DNA of 64,000 nucleotides, from contig NZ_QHLL01000011.1 of assembly GCF_006864535.1 (NCBI RefSeq), positions 1-64,000 of the forward strand, in the 5' to 3' direction. Made by a program: the position numbers and the translations under genes. Source of the DNA: Campylobacter sp. MIT 12-8780 (GTDB taxonomy: Bacteria > Campylobacterota > Campylobacteria > Campylobacterales > Campylobacteraceae). Positions 1 to 8,687 of the stretch are shown here, in pieces (position 1 is the first letter of the stretch; each line of letters starts with the position of its first letter). The notes below the pieces were generated by a model. That model worked only from the letters and a program-made list of their open reading frames with translations, did no database searches and was not told where the DNA came from.

Positions 1-1238
1 AATTTAAAGAAAAATATCTTGAGACTAAACATCCTTATCCTGCTTTGCTTGATTGTGATGTTTTAAATGAGAATTTAGAACAAAGACAAAAGAGTGTAGA
101 AGATGAGGATAAAGTTAATAAAAGCTTATCTTATGCTGATATAGAAGCTGATATTGCTTGGGAGTTGAATTTGGGGTTGCCAAAAGGCTATAAGTTTATA
201 ATTATCACCGCTTCTTTTACTGCACATTCTGCTGTTATACGAAGCTTAAAAAAGTGCGATGTGCATATTATGAACGATCATGTCATTGATGATATAAAAA
301 GGCATTTTATTTATGATTACACACAAAGCCTAGAAAATAAAGCTGCTGTAGCCATAAACATTACTTTATATAATGTTGCTCGTGGATTGTTAAATGCCCA
401 AAGAATGCTTTCATTCACTCATCATACAAGCCCTATTTTATGGGTGGTGCGTGATCCTATATCAAGACTTAAATCAAGCCTAAACAATTCTTGGGCTAAG
501 GCAAATTTAGCTTATACTTTTGATGAAAATAGTGATTTATCTGCCCTTGATAATAGACTTTATTTTCCTATAGATATAAATAAAAATTTAAAAGAACGCA
601 TTAAAATTTCTTTAAGTATCAATACCCTTGCTTACGCACCATTATTTGAATATAGCCAAAAATTAGGTTTTTCTCACATTTCTTTTCTTGACTTTAAAGA
701 ACTTGATGAAAACAAACTTTTTGATACTTTTTCTAATCTTGCTCAAAAATTTGATTTTAATACGCCTCAAAACAAAGATGATTTTTCTCATACTACACAT
801 ATTCAGCTTTTTCATGGTATTTTACCTTTGCGTTATACAATAAAAAATACAGAAGTTCTCATCAGTGCTTATAAAGATGGAGGCGTTGAGATAAGTGAGC
901 TTTTAGGCTTAAAAAAAGATTTTTTTGAAAGAAAGATTCATATCTATACAAAAGAAGAAAACATAACCATCATAAAAAAAGAAAAAGCTTTATTTAAAGA
1001 ACAAATTCAAAACTTTATCCTTGCTTTGAAAAATGTTATTGACTATACCAATGAAAATTTAAAAACAACAGAAAGAAAAATTATTGATTTAGCAAGCAAA
1101 GATCAAGAATTAAGACTTTTACTGAAAGAAACTTTAGATAAAGAAGCTGATTTTATAAAACAAACTCGCCCTGATATCATCGCTTCTTGGAAGTATTATA
1201 ATGAATTTGAAAAAATGTGTGAGGAGTTGGATAATTAA
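1..1238 (+). CDS. DUF2972 family protein, 5' end cut by window edge
   Basis: The reading frame is already open at base 3 and runs to the stop at 1236-1238, so the true start lies left of the window. A TTG at 45 is only an internal codon. The visible protein has the pattern KHPYPALLD near its beginning and DIAWELNLGLPKGYKF about 40 residues later, which I recognise as the Campylobacter DUF2972 family, often found near capsule and surface-glycan genes. There is no signal peptide or membrane segment in the visible part. The C-terminal third is lysine- and glutamate-rich and probably helical. The function of the family is unknown. Confidence 0.85.
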   Translation, partial: FKEKYLETKHPYPALLDCDVLNENLEQRQKSVEDEDKVNKSLSYADIEADIAWELNLGLPKGYKFIIITASFTAHSAVIRSLKKCDVHIMNDHVIDDIKRHFIYDYTQSLENKAAVAINITLYNVARGLLNAQRMLSFTHHTSPILWVVRDPISRLKSSLNNSWAKANLAYTFDENSDLSALDNRLYFPIDINKNLKERIKISLSINTLAYAPLFEYSQKLGFSHISFLDFKELDENKLFDTFSNLAQKFDFNTPQNKDDFSHTTHIQLFHGILPLRYTIKNTEVLISAYKDGGVEISELLGLKKDFFERKIHIYTKEENITIIKKEKALFKEQIQNFILALKNVIDYTNENLKTTERKIIDLASKDQELRLLLKETLDKEADFIKQTRPDIIASWKYYNEFEKMCEELDN

Positions 1239-1277
1239 ACACTCTTTGTTTTGAAAAAATGCCGATATTTATCAATA

Positions 1278-1327
1278 CTTGATTTGCGCTAAACACACAA
1301 AGCATTTAACTGCAAATCAAGCTTTTT
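1278..1327. terminator. Hairpin between convergent genes
   Basis: A perfect 10-bp inverted repeat (CTTGATTTGC at 1278-1287, GCAAATCAAG at 1312-1321) encloses a 24-base loop and is followed by CTTTTT on the plus strand. It lies between the end of the DUF2972 gene and the end of the chemoreceptor gene, where a terminator is expected. The large loop lowers confidence. Confidence 0.5.
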
Positions 1328-1339
1328 AACTCTTTTTCT

Positions 1340-3082
1340 TTAAAATTTCTTTCTTTGCACATCAACGATGATTTCATTAGCGATATCATCTACTTTTTGA
1401 GAAAGATCATTGGTTTGATTCACTACTTCAAGACTTTCTTGCATCATTGTTTTTAAAGAAGCTATGCTATCATTGATGATATCAAGTCCTTGGGCTTGTT
1501 CTTTTACTGAATCAGACATTTCATTAATGCTTTGAGTGAGTATATTGATATTTACTTCGATTTCACTTAAGGATTTTCCTGTTCTCTCAGCCAAATTTCG
1601 CACCTCATCAGCTACCACCGCAAAGCCCCCCCTGCCATGTTCGCCAGCTCTTGCAGCTTCAATAGCTGCATTGAGGGCTAAGAGATTGGTTTGCTCAGCT
1701 ATATCTTTGATCACAACAACGATATTTTTAATATCTTCAGCCTTTAAGCTTGCCTCACCGGTTTTTTCGCTTGCACTATGCATAGATGAGCTGATTTGCT
1801 CTACGGCTGCAGCTGAATCTTCAAGCGAGTGCATTTGCGCTTTGTTTTCTTCGACAAGCTTAAGCATAAGTTCTTTAAGCTCATCAGATGAGCGAGCCAA
1901 ATTATGTGCGAAATTTGATGAAGTGCTAAGCATATTTTTGATCTCTTTGCCTAAGATATTTGTAGTTACTTCAATATTTCCTTGAGCATTTTTAATCTCA
2001 GTTGTAAAATCCAAACTTTTGTATGCCTCAAATACCCGTTTGATTTCGTTCGTATCAGAGCCGATCTTTTCTTGCAAATCATCAAACAGGGTATTTAAAA
2101 CATCTTTAAGCTTTGAAAGCTGAGGGTTTGAAGGAATTTTATCAAGCCTTGTTGTTAGGTTTCCATCTTCGATCTGCCTTGCTACTTCCATCACTTGAGT
2201 TACCATTGTTTTGTCAGCATTTAAGTTATGAATGGTGTTTGTAACATCACTTTCAAGCATTTTGCACATATCGTGGAACTCATCTTTACTTTTAGTTATT
2301 TTAATGCTAACACTATCGATTTTGTGGTTGATAAATTCAAAAAATGATTTCAAATTTTGAGAAATAGTCGCGATAGAACGAGCGATATTTATGTAAAAGC
2401 CTAGTGCAAAAGGAACAAGTATCAAAAAAAGTATTACAGAAACAGCAAAGGTAATCAAAAACGTATGATCAAGCCAATCGATAATATGAGCTGTTTCTTT
2501 ATTTGCCTCATCTTGCAAGGTATCTGTATAAATTCCCGTTGAAATCCAAATTTCATCAGTGTTTGGTATCATCACTGAATAGCTTGTTTTTTCAGCAATC
2601 ACATTTGTGCCATCTGGCAAAGGCTTAGTAAAATAAAACTTCACAAAGCCACCTCCTGCTTTTGCTGCCTTATATAACTCATCAACATAAGCTATGCCAT
2701 TAGCGTCTTTTGCTCCTGTTAAATCCTTACCAAGCAAGTCTTTACGCACCGGATGAGCTACAACTTTGGTGCGTTGATATACGAAATAATATCCGCTTTT
2801 ATCATCTTCATAACGAAAATTTTCAATCGCATCAGCGATGATTTGTATCTTTTCTTCTTCGCTTGAAACATTTTTAAGCAAATCTCCTATAGCTTGAGCC
2901 ATAGAAAGATCAAGAAGTTTTACCTTTTCTTCGGTTTGGTGTTTAAACACTTCATAAGTTTGCTCTGTTAGAAAAGCGCCGGCTTTAGAATTATTATAAT
3001 AAAATTGTGCGAAAATTACTGCAACGATGATGAAAATACCCATTCCTAAAATCGCCATTTTAGTTTTGATGTTAAAACGCAT
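1340..3082 (-). CDS. Methyl-accepting chemotaxis protein with Cache sensor domain
   Basis: This is a transmembrane chemoreceptor of 580 residues. TM1 spans about residues 9-27 and TM2 about 207-230. Between them is a periplasmic single-Cache (sCache_2) domain with the signature GYYFVY...VAHP...GKDLTG. The cytoplasmic signalling tip [19 protein letters not shown] lies near residue 470, as expected for coupling to CheA/CheW. No CheR/CheB-binding pentapeptide is visible at the C-terminus. The start has an excellent AGGAGG ribosome-binding site. A TATAAT box and a 13-bp palindrome lie just upstream. The ligand is unknown; sCache_2 receptors often bind small organic acids. Confidence 0.93.
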   Translation of the reverse strand: MRFNIKTKMAILGMGIFIIVAVIFAQFYYNNSKAGAFLTEQTYEVFKHQTEEKVKLLDLSMAQAIGDLLKNVSSEEEKIQIIADAIENFRYEDDKSGYYFVYQRTKVVAHPVRKDLLGKDLTGAKDANGIAYVDELYKAAKAGGGFVKFYFTKPLPDGTNVIAEKTSYSVMIPNTDEIWISTGIYTDTLQDEANKETAHIIDWLDHTFLITFAVSVILFLILVPFALGFYINIARSIATISQNLKSFFEFINHKIDSVSIKITKSKDEFHDMCKMLESDVTNTIHNLNADKTMVTQVMEVARQIEDGNLTTRLDKIPSNPQLSKLKDVLNTLFDDLQEKIGSDTNEIKRVFEAYKSLDFTTEIKNAQGNIEVTTNILGKEIKNMLSTSSNFAHNLARSSDELKELMLKLVEENKAQMHSLEDSAAAVEQISSSMHSASEKTGEASLKAEDIKNIVVVIKDIAEQTNLLALNAAIEAARAGEHGRGGFAVVADEVRNLAERTGKSLSEIEVNINILTQSINEMSDSVKEQAQGLDIINDSIASLKTMMQESLEVVNQTNDLSQKVDDIANEIIVDVQRKKF

Positions 3083-3102
3083 ATATCCTCCTAGTCAATA
3101 CT

Positions 3103-3115
3103 TGTGAAATTCACA
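3103..3115. promoter_or_regulatory. Palindrome TGTGAAATTCACA in chemoreceptor leader
   Basis: A perfect 6-1-6 palindrome starts 5 bases downstream of the -10 box of the chemoreceptor promoter, so it overlaps the expected transcription start. That position would suit a repressor operator. The binding protein is unknown. Confidence 0.4.
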
Positions 3116-3120
3116 CTTAT

Positions 3121-3126
3121 ATTATA
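3121..3126 (-). promoter_or_regulatory. -10 box of the chemoreceptor gene
   Basis: On the minus strand the sequence reads TTTGCTATAATATAAG, an extended -10 (TGC-TATAAT) about 40 bases before the chemoreceptor start codon. No -35 is evident, as usual for Campylobacter sigma-70 promoters. Confidence 0.65.
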
Positions 3127-3179
3127 GCAAAAAAATGAATTTCTTCCAACTTTAAAGTAAAATGATGCAGAAAATAAGA

Positions 3180-3548
3180 TTATTTACTACTTTTAAAAAG
3201 CTCTTCAAAACGTTTGTTTGCAAACTCTTCTATATCTTTACAAAGAATTTGATAATTTTTCATAAGCTCTAACGCCCTTGGAGTAAGCTTTGTGCCTGAT
3301 TCTTTGCTACGTCCTTGTTTGGTGATGACAAGTTCTTCTTCTGTATTTTTTTGCAAGGCTTGAAGGTGTGTCCATGCTTTTTTGTAATTGATCCCCATAA
3401 GTTTTGAGGCTTTAAGTATGCTTCCGCTTTGCTCTATAAACTCTAAAAGTTCGCTTTTACCCTTACCAAACAAAAGCTCATTATCAGCATTTTCTATCCA
3501 AGTCTTTGTTTTTACGATCAGCTTATCTTTTTTTTCTTTCATCTTCAT
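3180..3548 (-). CDS. ModE-type winged-helix transcriptional regulator
   Basis: The 122-residue protein has the ModE N-terminal DNA-binding domain: ILKASKLMGINYKKAWTHL is the helix-turn-helix and ITKQGRSKESGTKLTP the wing. It lacks the C-terminal molybdate-binding (TOBE/Di-MOP) domains of full-length ModE, so it resembles the short ModE proteins of Epsilonproteobacteria, which regulate molybdate or tungstate uptake genes. No transport genes are adjacent, so the target is unknown. I placed the start at the ATG at 3548; an upstream TTG at 3551 and a second ATG at 3542 are alternatives, and no strong ribosome-binding site decides between them. Confidence 0.85.
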   Translation of the reverse strand: MKMKEKKDKLIVKTKTWIENADNELLFGKGKSELLEFIEQSGSILKASKLMGINYKKAWTHLQALQKNTEEELVITKQGRSKESGTKLTPRALELMKNYQILCKDIEEFANKRFEELFKSSK

Positions 3549-3590
3549 CAACCAACTTTTTGCAAAATGTGCTTATTATAACTCAATTTA

Positions 3591-3606
3591 CATAATAAAA
3601 ATTATA
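3591..3606. promoter_or_regulatory. CmeR-operator-like inverted repeat upstream of cmeR
   Basis: CATAATAAAAATTATA has the same 6-4-6 layout and the same AAAA spacer as the operator at 4388-4403, with two outer bases changed at each end. It lies between the modE-like gene and cmeR. It may be a weak CmeR site, or chance in AT-rich DNA. Confidence 0.25.
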
Positions 3607-3732
3607 AATTCTTTTATTTACAAATCATTCATAAATTTTATAATTTTTAAGTTTTTTTATCTTTATTTGTAGTAATTTATATTATACTTAAGACGTTTAA
3701 ATTTTTTATCATAAAAATTTCAAAGGATAGCA

Positions 3733-4338
3733 ATGGCTAAAAAACTGACCCAAAAGGCGATAGCAAGGCAAAATAAAATCAAAGCTGTAGCTTTAGAATG
3801 CTTTTTAGAAAAAGGTTATGAAGATACAAGTTTAAATGAGATTATCAAAAAAAGTGGGGGTTCTTTTTCGAGCATTTATACTTATTTTGAGAGCAAAGAA
3901 GGCTTGCTTTTGGAAGTTTTAAGCGATGAAATTAAAAGGCATTTTGATTTTTTTAAAAATTTAGAAAATGACACTGCTACGGATTTAAGAGATTTTTTAC
4001 TTCATTTTTCACAAATTTTTTTAAAAAAATTTAATGATTATACGACTATAGCATTAGCAAGGATTATCCATTCTCAAATTTATAATCTTCAAGGTATGAT
4101 GAAAGAGTGGTTTAAAGTCAATCAAGACTTTTTTGCTGATACCATAGTCATCAAACGTTTTAAAAGAGAAAAAAATCCTTATCTTAAAGAAAATGCTGAG
4201 CAACTTGGCACGCTTTTTTGCACCTTGATTAAAGCACCATTTGAAAGTTGTGTATTTGGCAACACGACTATGAGCGAGCAAGAACAACAAAAACATATTG
4301 AATTTTGTGTGGATTTTTTCTTAAAAAAACTCGTATAA
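3733..4338 (+). CDS. cmeR: CmeR, TetR-family repressor of the efflux operon
   Basis: This TetR-family regulator has 201 residues, compared with about 210 in C. jejuni. The N-terminal helix-turn-helix is at about residues 27-48 (TSLNEIIKKSGGSFSSIYTY), followed by FESKEGLL, the typical linker into the ligand-binding core. It sits just upstream of, and in the same direction as, cmeABC, and an inverted repeat matching the known 16-bp CmeR operator lies between them. In C. jejuni, CmeR represses cmeABC and is relieved by bile salts. An AAAGGA ribosome-binding site precedes the ATG. The C-terminal half diverges from C. jejuni, as expected for ligand-binding domains. Confidence 0.93.
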   Translation: MAKKLTQKAIARQNKIKAVALECFLEKGYEDTSLNEIIKKSGGSFSSIYTYFESKEGLLLEVLSDEIKRHFDFFKNLENDTATDLRDFLLHFSQIFLKKFNDYTTIALARIIHSQIYNLQGMMKEWFKVNQDFFADTIVIKRFKREKNPYLKENAEQLGTLFCTLIKAPFESCVFGNTTMSEQEQQKHIEFCVDFFLKKLV

Positions 4339-4366
4339 TATTTAACCTCATTTACCAAAATTTGTT

Positions 4367-4372
4367 TATAAT
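4367..4372 (+). promoter_or_regulatory. -10 box of cmeABC
   Basis: TGTTTATAAT places a TATAAT at 4367-4372. The predicted transcription start is near 4379, just upstream of the 16-bp operator. Confidence 0.5.
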
Positions 4373-4387
4373 TTTAATTTGCTATTT

Positions 4388-4403
4388 TGTAATAAAAATT
4401 ACA
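4388..4403. promoter_or_regulatory. CmeR operator
   Basis: The sequence TGTAATAAAAATTACA is a perfect inverted repeat (TGTAAT, AAAA, ATTACA). It closely matches the 16-bp CmeR-binding site known from C. jejuni cmeABC in sequence, length and location between cmeR and cmeA. Here it lies 44 bases before the cmeA start. Confidence 0.8.
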
Positions 4404-4446
4404 CAAAAATAAAATTTACAAAAACTGATTTGATAAAGGAAAATAC

Positions 4447-5550
4447 ATGCAAATTACTACAATACGAGTATTTCTAGCTTTAGGTTTGGCTTTATTTTGG
4501 CTGGGTTGTAGTGGTGAAAAGCCACAGCAACAAGGTATGCCTGCTATGCCTGTGCAAACTATGCTTGCCTTAGGAGAAGATATAAGCACAAGTTATTCTT
4601 ATCCAGCCAAGCTTGTAAGTGAAGAAGATGTAGTGCTTAAACCAAAAGTAAGCGGTGCGATCACTCAAAAGCTGTTTAAGGCTGGTGATAGAGTTAAAAA
4701 AGATCAAGTGCTTTTTATCATCGAACAAGACAAATATCAAGCAGCCAATGAGATCGCTAAAGGCGAATGGCTCGTTGCTAGAGCAAATTTTTATAATGCC
4801 CAACAAGAACATGAAAGAAACGAAGCTTTAATCGCCAAGCAAGCTATTTCTAAAAAAGAATACGATACTTCTTTGGCTGCTTTTAGAAGTGCAACGGCGA
4901 ATTTAGAAGCTGCTGCTGCAAGTTATAAAAGCGCTCAAATTGATCTGAATTATTCTAGTGTTTCAGCCCCATTTGATGGTGTGGTAGGTGATGCTTTAGT
5001 CAATGTTGGTGAGTATGTTAATGCCACCGCAAGCGAGCTTGTAAGGATTACAAATTTAAATCCAATCTATGCTGATTTTTATATCTCAGATAAAGACAAA
5101 ATGAAGCTTGATCAAGGCTTAAGTGATAACACTCTTGAATTTGCAAGCCCAGAAGCAAATATCACTATATTAGGACAGAATTTCAAAGGTAAGGTGTATT
5201 TTATCTCTTCGGTGATTGAAAATAGCAGTGCAAATGTCAAAGCAAAAGCGATCTTTGACAATAACGAAAGCAAACTCATACCCGGCACTATCACAACCAT
5301 TTCTATGAATGGCTTTTTACAAAAAAAGGCATATAAAATTCCACAAATTGCCGTTATGCAAGATCAAAGAGAAGCCTTTGTTTATACGATAGATAATGCA
5401 AAAGTGAAAAAAATACCTATACAAATAGCCTATCAAGATAATCAATTCGTTATCGCTTCAAGTGGCTTAAAAGACGGCGATAAAATCATCTTGGATAATT
5501 TCAAGAAAATTTCAGTAGGCTCAAGCGTGCAAGAAGCTGGGAGTAGATAA
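4447..5550 (+). CDS. cmeA: CmeA, periplasmic adaptor of the RND efflux pump
   Basis: This is the membrane-fusion protein of the tripartite multidrug efflux pump (367 residues). It begins with a lipoprotein signal (WLGCSG), so Cys-21 should be lipidated and anchored to the inner membrane. A lipoyl/barrel-sandwich half motif (KPKVSGAITQKLFKAGDRVK) and the matching SAPFDGVVGDALVNVGEYV flank the alpha-hairpin (about residues 95-165). The stop TAA shares its last base with the cmeB ATG (TAATG), so translation is coupled. A GATAAAGGA ribosome-binding site precedes the start. The pump exports bile salts and many antimicrobials in C. jejuni. Confidence 0.96.
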   Translation: MQITTIRVFLALGLALFWLGCSGEKPQQQGMPAMPVQTMLALGEDISTSYSYPAKLVSEEDVVLKPKVSGAITQKLFKAGDRVKKDQVLFIIEQDKYQAANEIAKGEWLVARANFYNAQQEHERNEALIAKQAISKKEYDTSLAAFRSATANLEAAAASYKSAQIDLNYSSVSAPFDGVVGDALVNVGEYVNATASELVRITNLNPIYADFYISDKDKMKLDQGLSDNTLEFASPEANITILGQNFKGKVYFISSVIENSSANVKAKAIFDNNESKLIPGTITTISMNGFLQKKAYKIPQIAVMQDQREAFVYTIDNAKVKKIPIQIAYQDNQFVIASSGLKDGDKIILDNFKKISVGSSVQEAGSR

Positions 5551-8500
5551 TGTTTTCTAAATTCTTTATCGAACGACCTGTATTTGCTTCAGTTGTGGCG
5601 ATTATCATCTCATTAGCTGGAGCTGTGAGTATGTATTTTTTGCCTATAGAGCAATACCCAAGCCTTACTCCGCCAACCGTTAGTGTAAGTGCGACTTATA
5701 CAGGAGCGGACGCTAAAACCATAGCTGAAGTTATCGCTACGCCTATAGAAGATGCGATCAATGGGGTTGAAAATATGATCTATGTAGAATCAACCTCATC
5801 ATCAGCTGGCACTATGAGACTAACAGCGTATTTTGAAATAGGCACTGATCCTGATCAAGCAACCATTGATGTAAATAACAGAATTTCAGCTGCTACTGCA
5901 AAGCTTCCTGAAAGCGTGCGTCGTTTGGGTGTAACTGTAAGAAAAGCTTCATCATCTATGCTTGAAGTTATTACGATAAACTCAAACGATGGCTCGATGG
6001 ATGCAACTGAAATTTATAATTATATCATCGTAAATGTCTTAGATGATATAAAAAGAGTTAAAGGCGTGGGCGATGCTACGGCTATTGGGAATAAAAACTA
6101 TTCAATGCGTATTTGGCTCAAACCGGATTTGTTGAATAAATTTGGTATAACAGCCACAGAAGTTATCGCGGCGATAAACGATCAAAACGAACAATACGCT
6201 ACTGGTAAGATAGGCGAAGAGCCGGTTGCTGAAAAATCGCCTTTTGTGTATTCTATCACTATGCAAGGAAGGCTTAAAACACCAGCTGAATTTGAAAATA
6301 TCACCTTAAGAGCAAATGAAGACGGCTCTTTTATCCGTATTAAAGATGTCGCTGATGTTGAGATAGGCTCTCAGCAATACTCTTCTCAAGGGCGTTTAAA
6401 TGGTAATGATGCTGTGCCTATTATGATTAACCTACAATCTGGAGCAAATGCTGTAGAAACAGCCAAACTCGTCGCAGCTAAAATGGAAGAGCTTTCTAAA
6501 AGTTTTCCTCAAGGCTTACAATACAGCGTTCCTTATGATACAACAACCTTTGTGAATGCTTCTATCTATGAGGTGAGCAAAACCTTTGTCGAAGCTTTTA
6601 TTTTGGTTATTTTGATCATGTATTTATTCCTTAAGAATTTCAGATCAACCTTTATCCCTATGGTTGCCATTCCAGTTTCTTTGCTTGGAACCTTTGCTGG
6701 ACTTTATGTGTTGGGCTTTTCTATAAATTTACTCACACTTTTTGCTCTGATCTTGGCTATTGGTATAGTGGTTGATGATGCTATTATCGTGGTTGAAAAT
6801 ATCGACAGAATCATACATGAAGATAAAGATATCAGTATAAAAGATGCTGCCATTGAATCTATGAAAGAGATTACTTCTCCGGTTATTTCTATCGTTTTGG
6901 TGCTTTGTGCGGTGTTTATCCCGGTTTCTTTTATGGGCGGTTTTACCGGACAAATTCAAAGACAATTTGCCCTTACTTTAGCCATCTCAGTAGCAATTTC
7001 TGGCTTTGTAGCTTTAACGCTTACACCTTCAATGTGTGCTTTATTTTTAAAACGCAATATGGGCGAGCCTTTCAAGATAGTGCAAAAATTCAATGACTTT
7101 TTTGACTATTCGACACGAATTTTTACTGCTTGTGTAGCATTTATACTCAAAAAAGCATGGCTTTTTGTGGCACTTTTTGTGGGAATGATTTTGCTTACTC
7201 TTGGACTATATAGTATCGTGCCAAAATCACTAGTGCCTGCTGAAGATCAAGGCATTATGATCGCCATTACAAATTTACCACCTGCTTCAGCTTTACATAG
7301 AACGGTTGATTATATTGATGATTTAAGTAAAGATTTTAATGCAAACTCTGATATTCAAAGTAATATGTCTATGATCGGTTTTGATCTTTTCACAAGCTCT
7401 TTGAAAGAAAATGCTGGCGTGTCCTTTGTGATTATGAAGGATTGGAGTGAAAGAGATATTACCTCAGCACAGCTTTCAGGCTATTATAATCAAAAATACT
7501 TTATGAATCCAGTTGGACAAACTTTCTTTGTCAATCCACCACCTATTCAAGGACTAAGCTTAACAGGTGGCTTTGATATGTATGTGCAAAACAGAAGCGG
7601 AAAAAGCTATGAAGAAATTCAAAAAGATGTGAATATGCTTGTTGCAGAGGCTCGAAAAAGACCGGATTTGCAAAATGTGCGAACTACACTTGATACAAAC
7701 TTTCCGCAGTTTAAAGCCGAGATTGATAGAGATAAGCTTAAATTCTACAATCTTACTATGAGTGATGTTTTTGGCACACTTGCAGCAACGGTTGGAAGCT
7801 ATTATGTCAATGATTTTTCTATGCTTGGTAAAACTTTTCAAGTCAATGTTAGGGCTTTAGGGGATTTTAGAAATACTCAAGAAGCACTTAAAAATATCTT
7901 TGTGCGTTCTTCAACCGGAGCAATGATATCTTTAGACTCTGTGCTTACACTTCAAAGAAGTATAGGACCTGATGATGTTAAACGTTTTAACCTCTTCCCA
8001 GCCGCACAAGTGCAAGGCGATCCAGCACCCGGCTTTACCTCAGGACAAGCTATACAAGCTATCAGCGAGGTAGCAGCTCAAACTTTAGGTGATGATTATA
8101 CCATAGCTTGGAGTGGTTCGGCATATCAAGAAGTAAGCAGTTCAAATTCTGGACTTGTTTCTATGAGTTTTGGGCTTATATTTGTGTTCTTAATCCTTGC
8201 TGCTCAGTATGAAAGATGGCTTATGCCTCTAGCTGTTGTTACGGCTGTGCCATTTGCTGTATTTGGCTCCTTGCTTTTTGTGTGGCTTAGAGGCTTTGTA
8301 AATCCGGCTGTAAGCAATGACATATATTTTCAAACCGGACTTTTGCTCCTCATAGGGCTTTCAGCAAAAAATGCGATCTTAATCGTTGAATTTGCTATGG
8401 AAACACACCTTAAACAAGGTAAAAGTATATTTGACTCTGCGGTTGAGGCAGCAAAACTGAGATTTCGCCCAATTTGTATGACTTCTCTTGCATTTTGTTT

Positions 8501-8687
8501 AGGAATTTTGCCTTTGGCTCTTGCTTCAGGAGCTGGAAGTGCGAGCAGACATTCACTAGGCACAGGACTTTTAGGCGGAATGATCGCTGCTTCAACACTA
8601 GCACTTTTATTTGTGCCTTTGTTCTTTTACTTGCTTGAAAGCTTTAATGTTTGGCTTGATAGAAAGAGAGGAAAAACTCATGCGTAA
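5550..8687 (+). CDS. cmeB: CmeB, RND-family drug/proton antiporter
   Basis: This HAE1-type inner-membrane transporter has 1045 residues, close to the 1040 of C. jejuni CmeB. It opens with MFSKFFIERPVFASVVAI, the usual first helix. The TM4 proton-relay motif GIVVDDAIIVVENIDR is intact near residue 405, with both aspartates. Two large periplasmic loops follow TM1 and TM7, and GLLLLIGLSAKNAILIVEF near TM10-11 is conserved. Twelve transmembrane helices are expected. It overlaps cmeA by 1 base and cmeC by 8 bases, so the three pump parts are translationally coupled. Confidence 0.97.
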   Translation: MFSKFFIERPVFASVVAIIISLAGAVSMYFLPIEQYPSLTPPTVSVSATYTGADAKTIAEVIATPIEDAINGVENMIYVESTSSSAGTMRLTAYFEIGTDPDQATIDVNNRISAATAKLPESVRRLGVTVRKASSSMLEVITINSNDGSMDATEIYNYIIVNVLDDIKRVKGVGDATAIGNKNYSMRIWLKPDLLNKFGITATEVIAAINDQNEQYATGKIGEEPVAEKSPFVYSITMQGRLKTPAEFENITLRANEDGSFIRIKDVADVEIGSQQYSSQGRLNGNDAVPIMINLQSGANAVETAKLVAAKMEELSKSFPQGLQYSVPYDTTTFVNASIYEVSKTFVEAFILVILIMYLFLKNFRSTFIPMVAIPVSLLGTFAGLYVLGFSINLLTLFALILAIGIVVDDAIIVVENIDRIIHEDKDISIKDAAIESMKEITSPVISIVLVLCAVFIPVSFMGGFTGQIQRQFALTLAISVAISGFVALTLTPSMCALFLKRNMGEPFKIVQKFNDFFDYSTRIFTACVAFILKKAWLFVALFVGMILLTLGLYSIVPKSLVPAEDQGIMIAITNLPPASALHRTVDYIDDLSKDFNANSDIQSNMSMIGFDLFTSSLKENAGVSFVIMKDWSERDITSAQLSGYYNQKYFMNPVGQTFFVNPPPIQGLSLTGGFDMYVQNRSGKSYEEIQKDVNMLVAEARKRPDLQNVRTTLDTNFPQFKAEIDRDKLKFYNLTMSDVFGTLAATVGSYYVNDFSMLGKTFQVNVRALGDFRNTQEALKNIFVRSSTGAMISLDSVLTLQRSIGPDDVKRFNLFPAAQVQGDPAPGFTSGQAIQAISEVAAQTLGDDYTIAWSGSAYQEVSSSNSGLVSMSFGLIFVFLILAAQYERWLMPLAVVTAVPFAVFGSLLFVWLRGFVNPAVSNDIYFQTGLLLLIGLSAKNAILIVEFAMETHLKQGKSIFDSAVEAAKLRFRPICMTSLAFCLGILPLALASGAGSASRHSLGTGLLGGMIAASTLALLFVPLFFYLLESFNVWLDRKRGKTHA

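Noticed and set aside
1259-1270. CCGATATTT element as a sigma-28 promoter
   Set aside because: It resembles a FliA -10, but no TAAA -35 lies at the right distance and no plus-strand gene follows; the next gene is convergent.
1536-1985. 149-residue plus-strand ORF
   Set aside because: Antisense shadow of the conserved signalling domain of the chemoreceptor; composition is Ser/Leu-rich with no ribosome-binding site or family pattern.
8611-8679. Upstream start for cmeC adding 23 residues
   Set aside because: It would place residues before the lipoprotein signal, lies within cmeB, and has no ribosome-binding site; the ATG at 8680 gives a proper lipobox.
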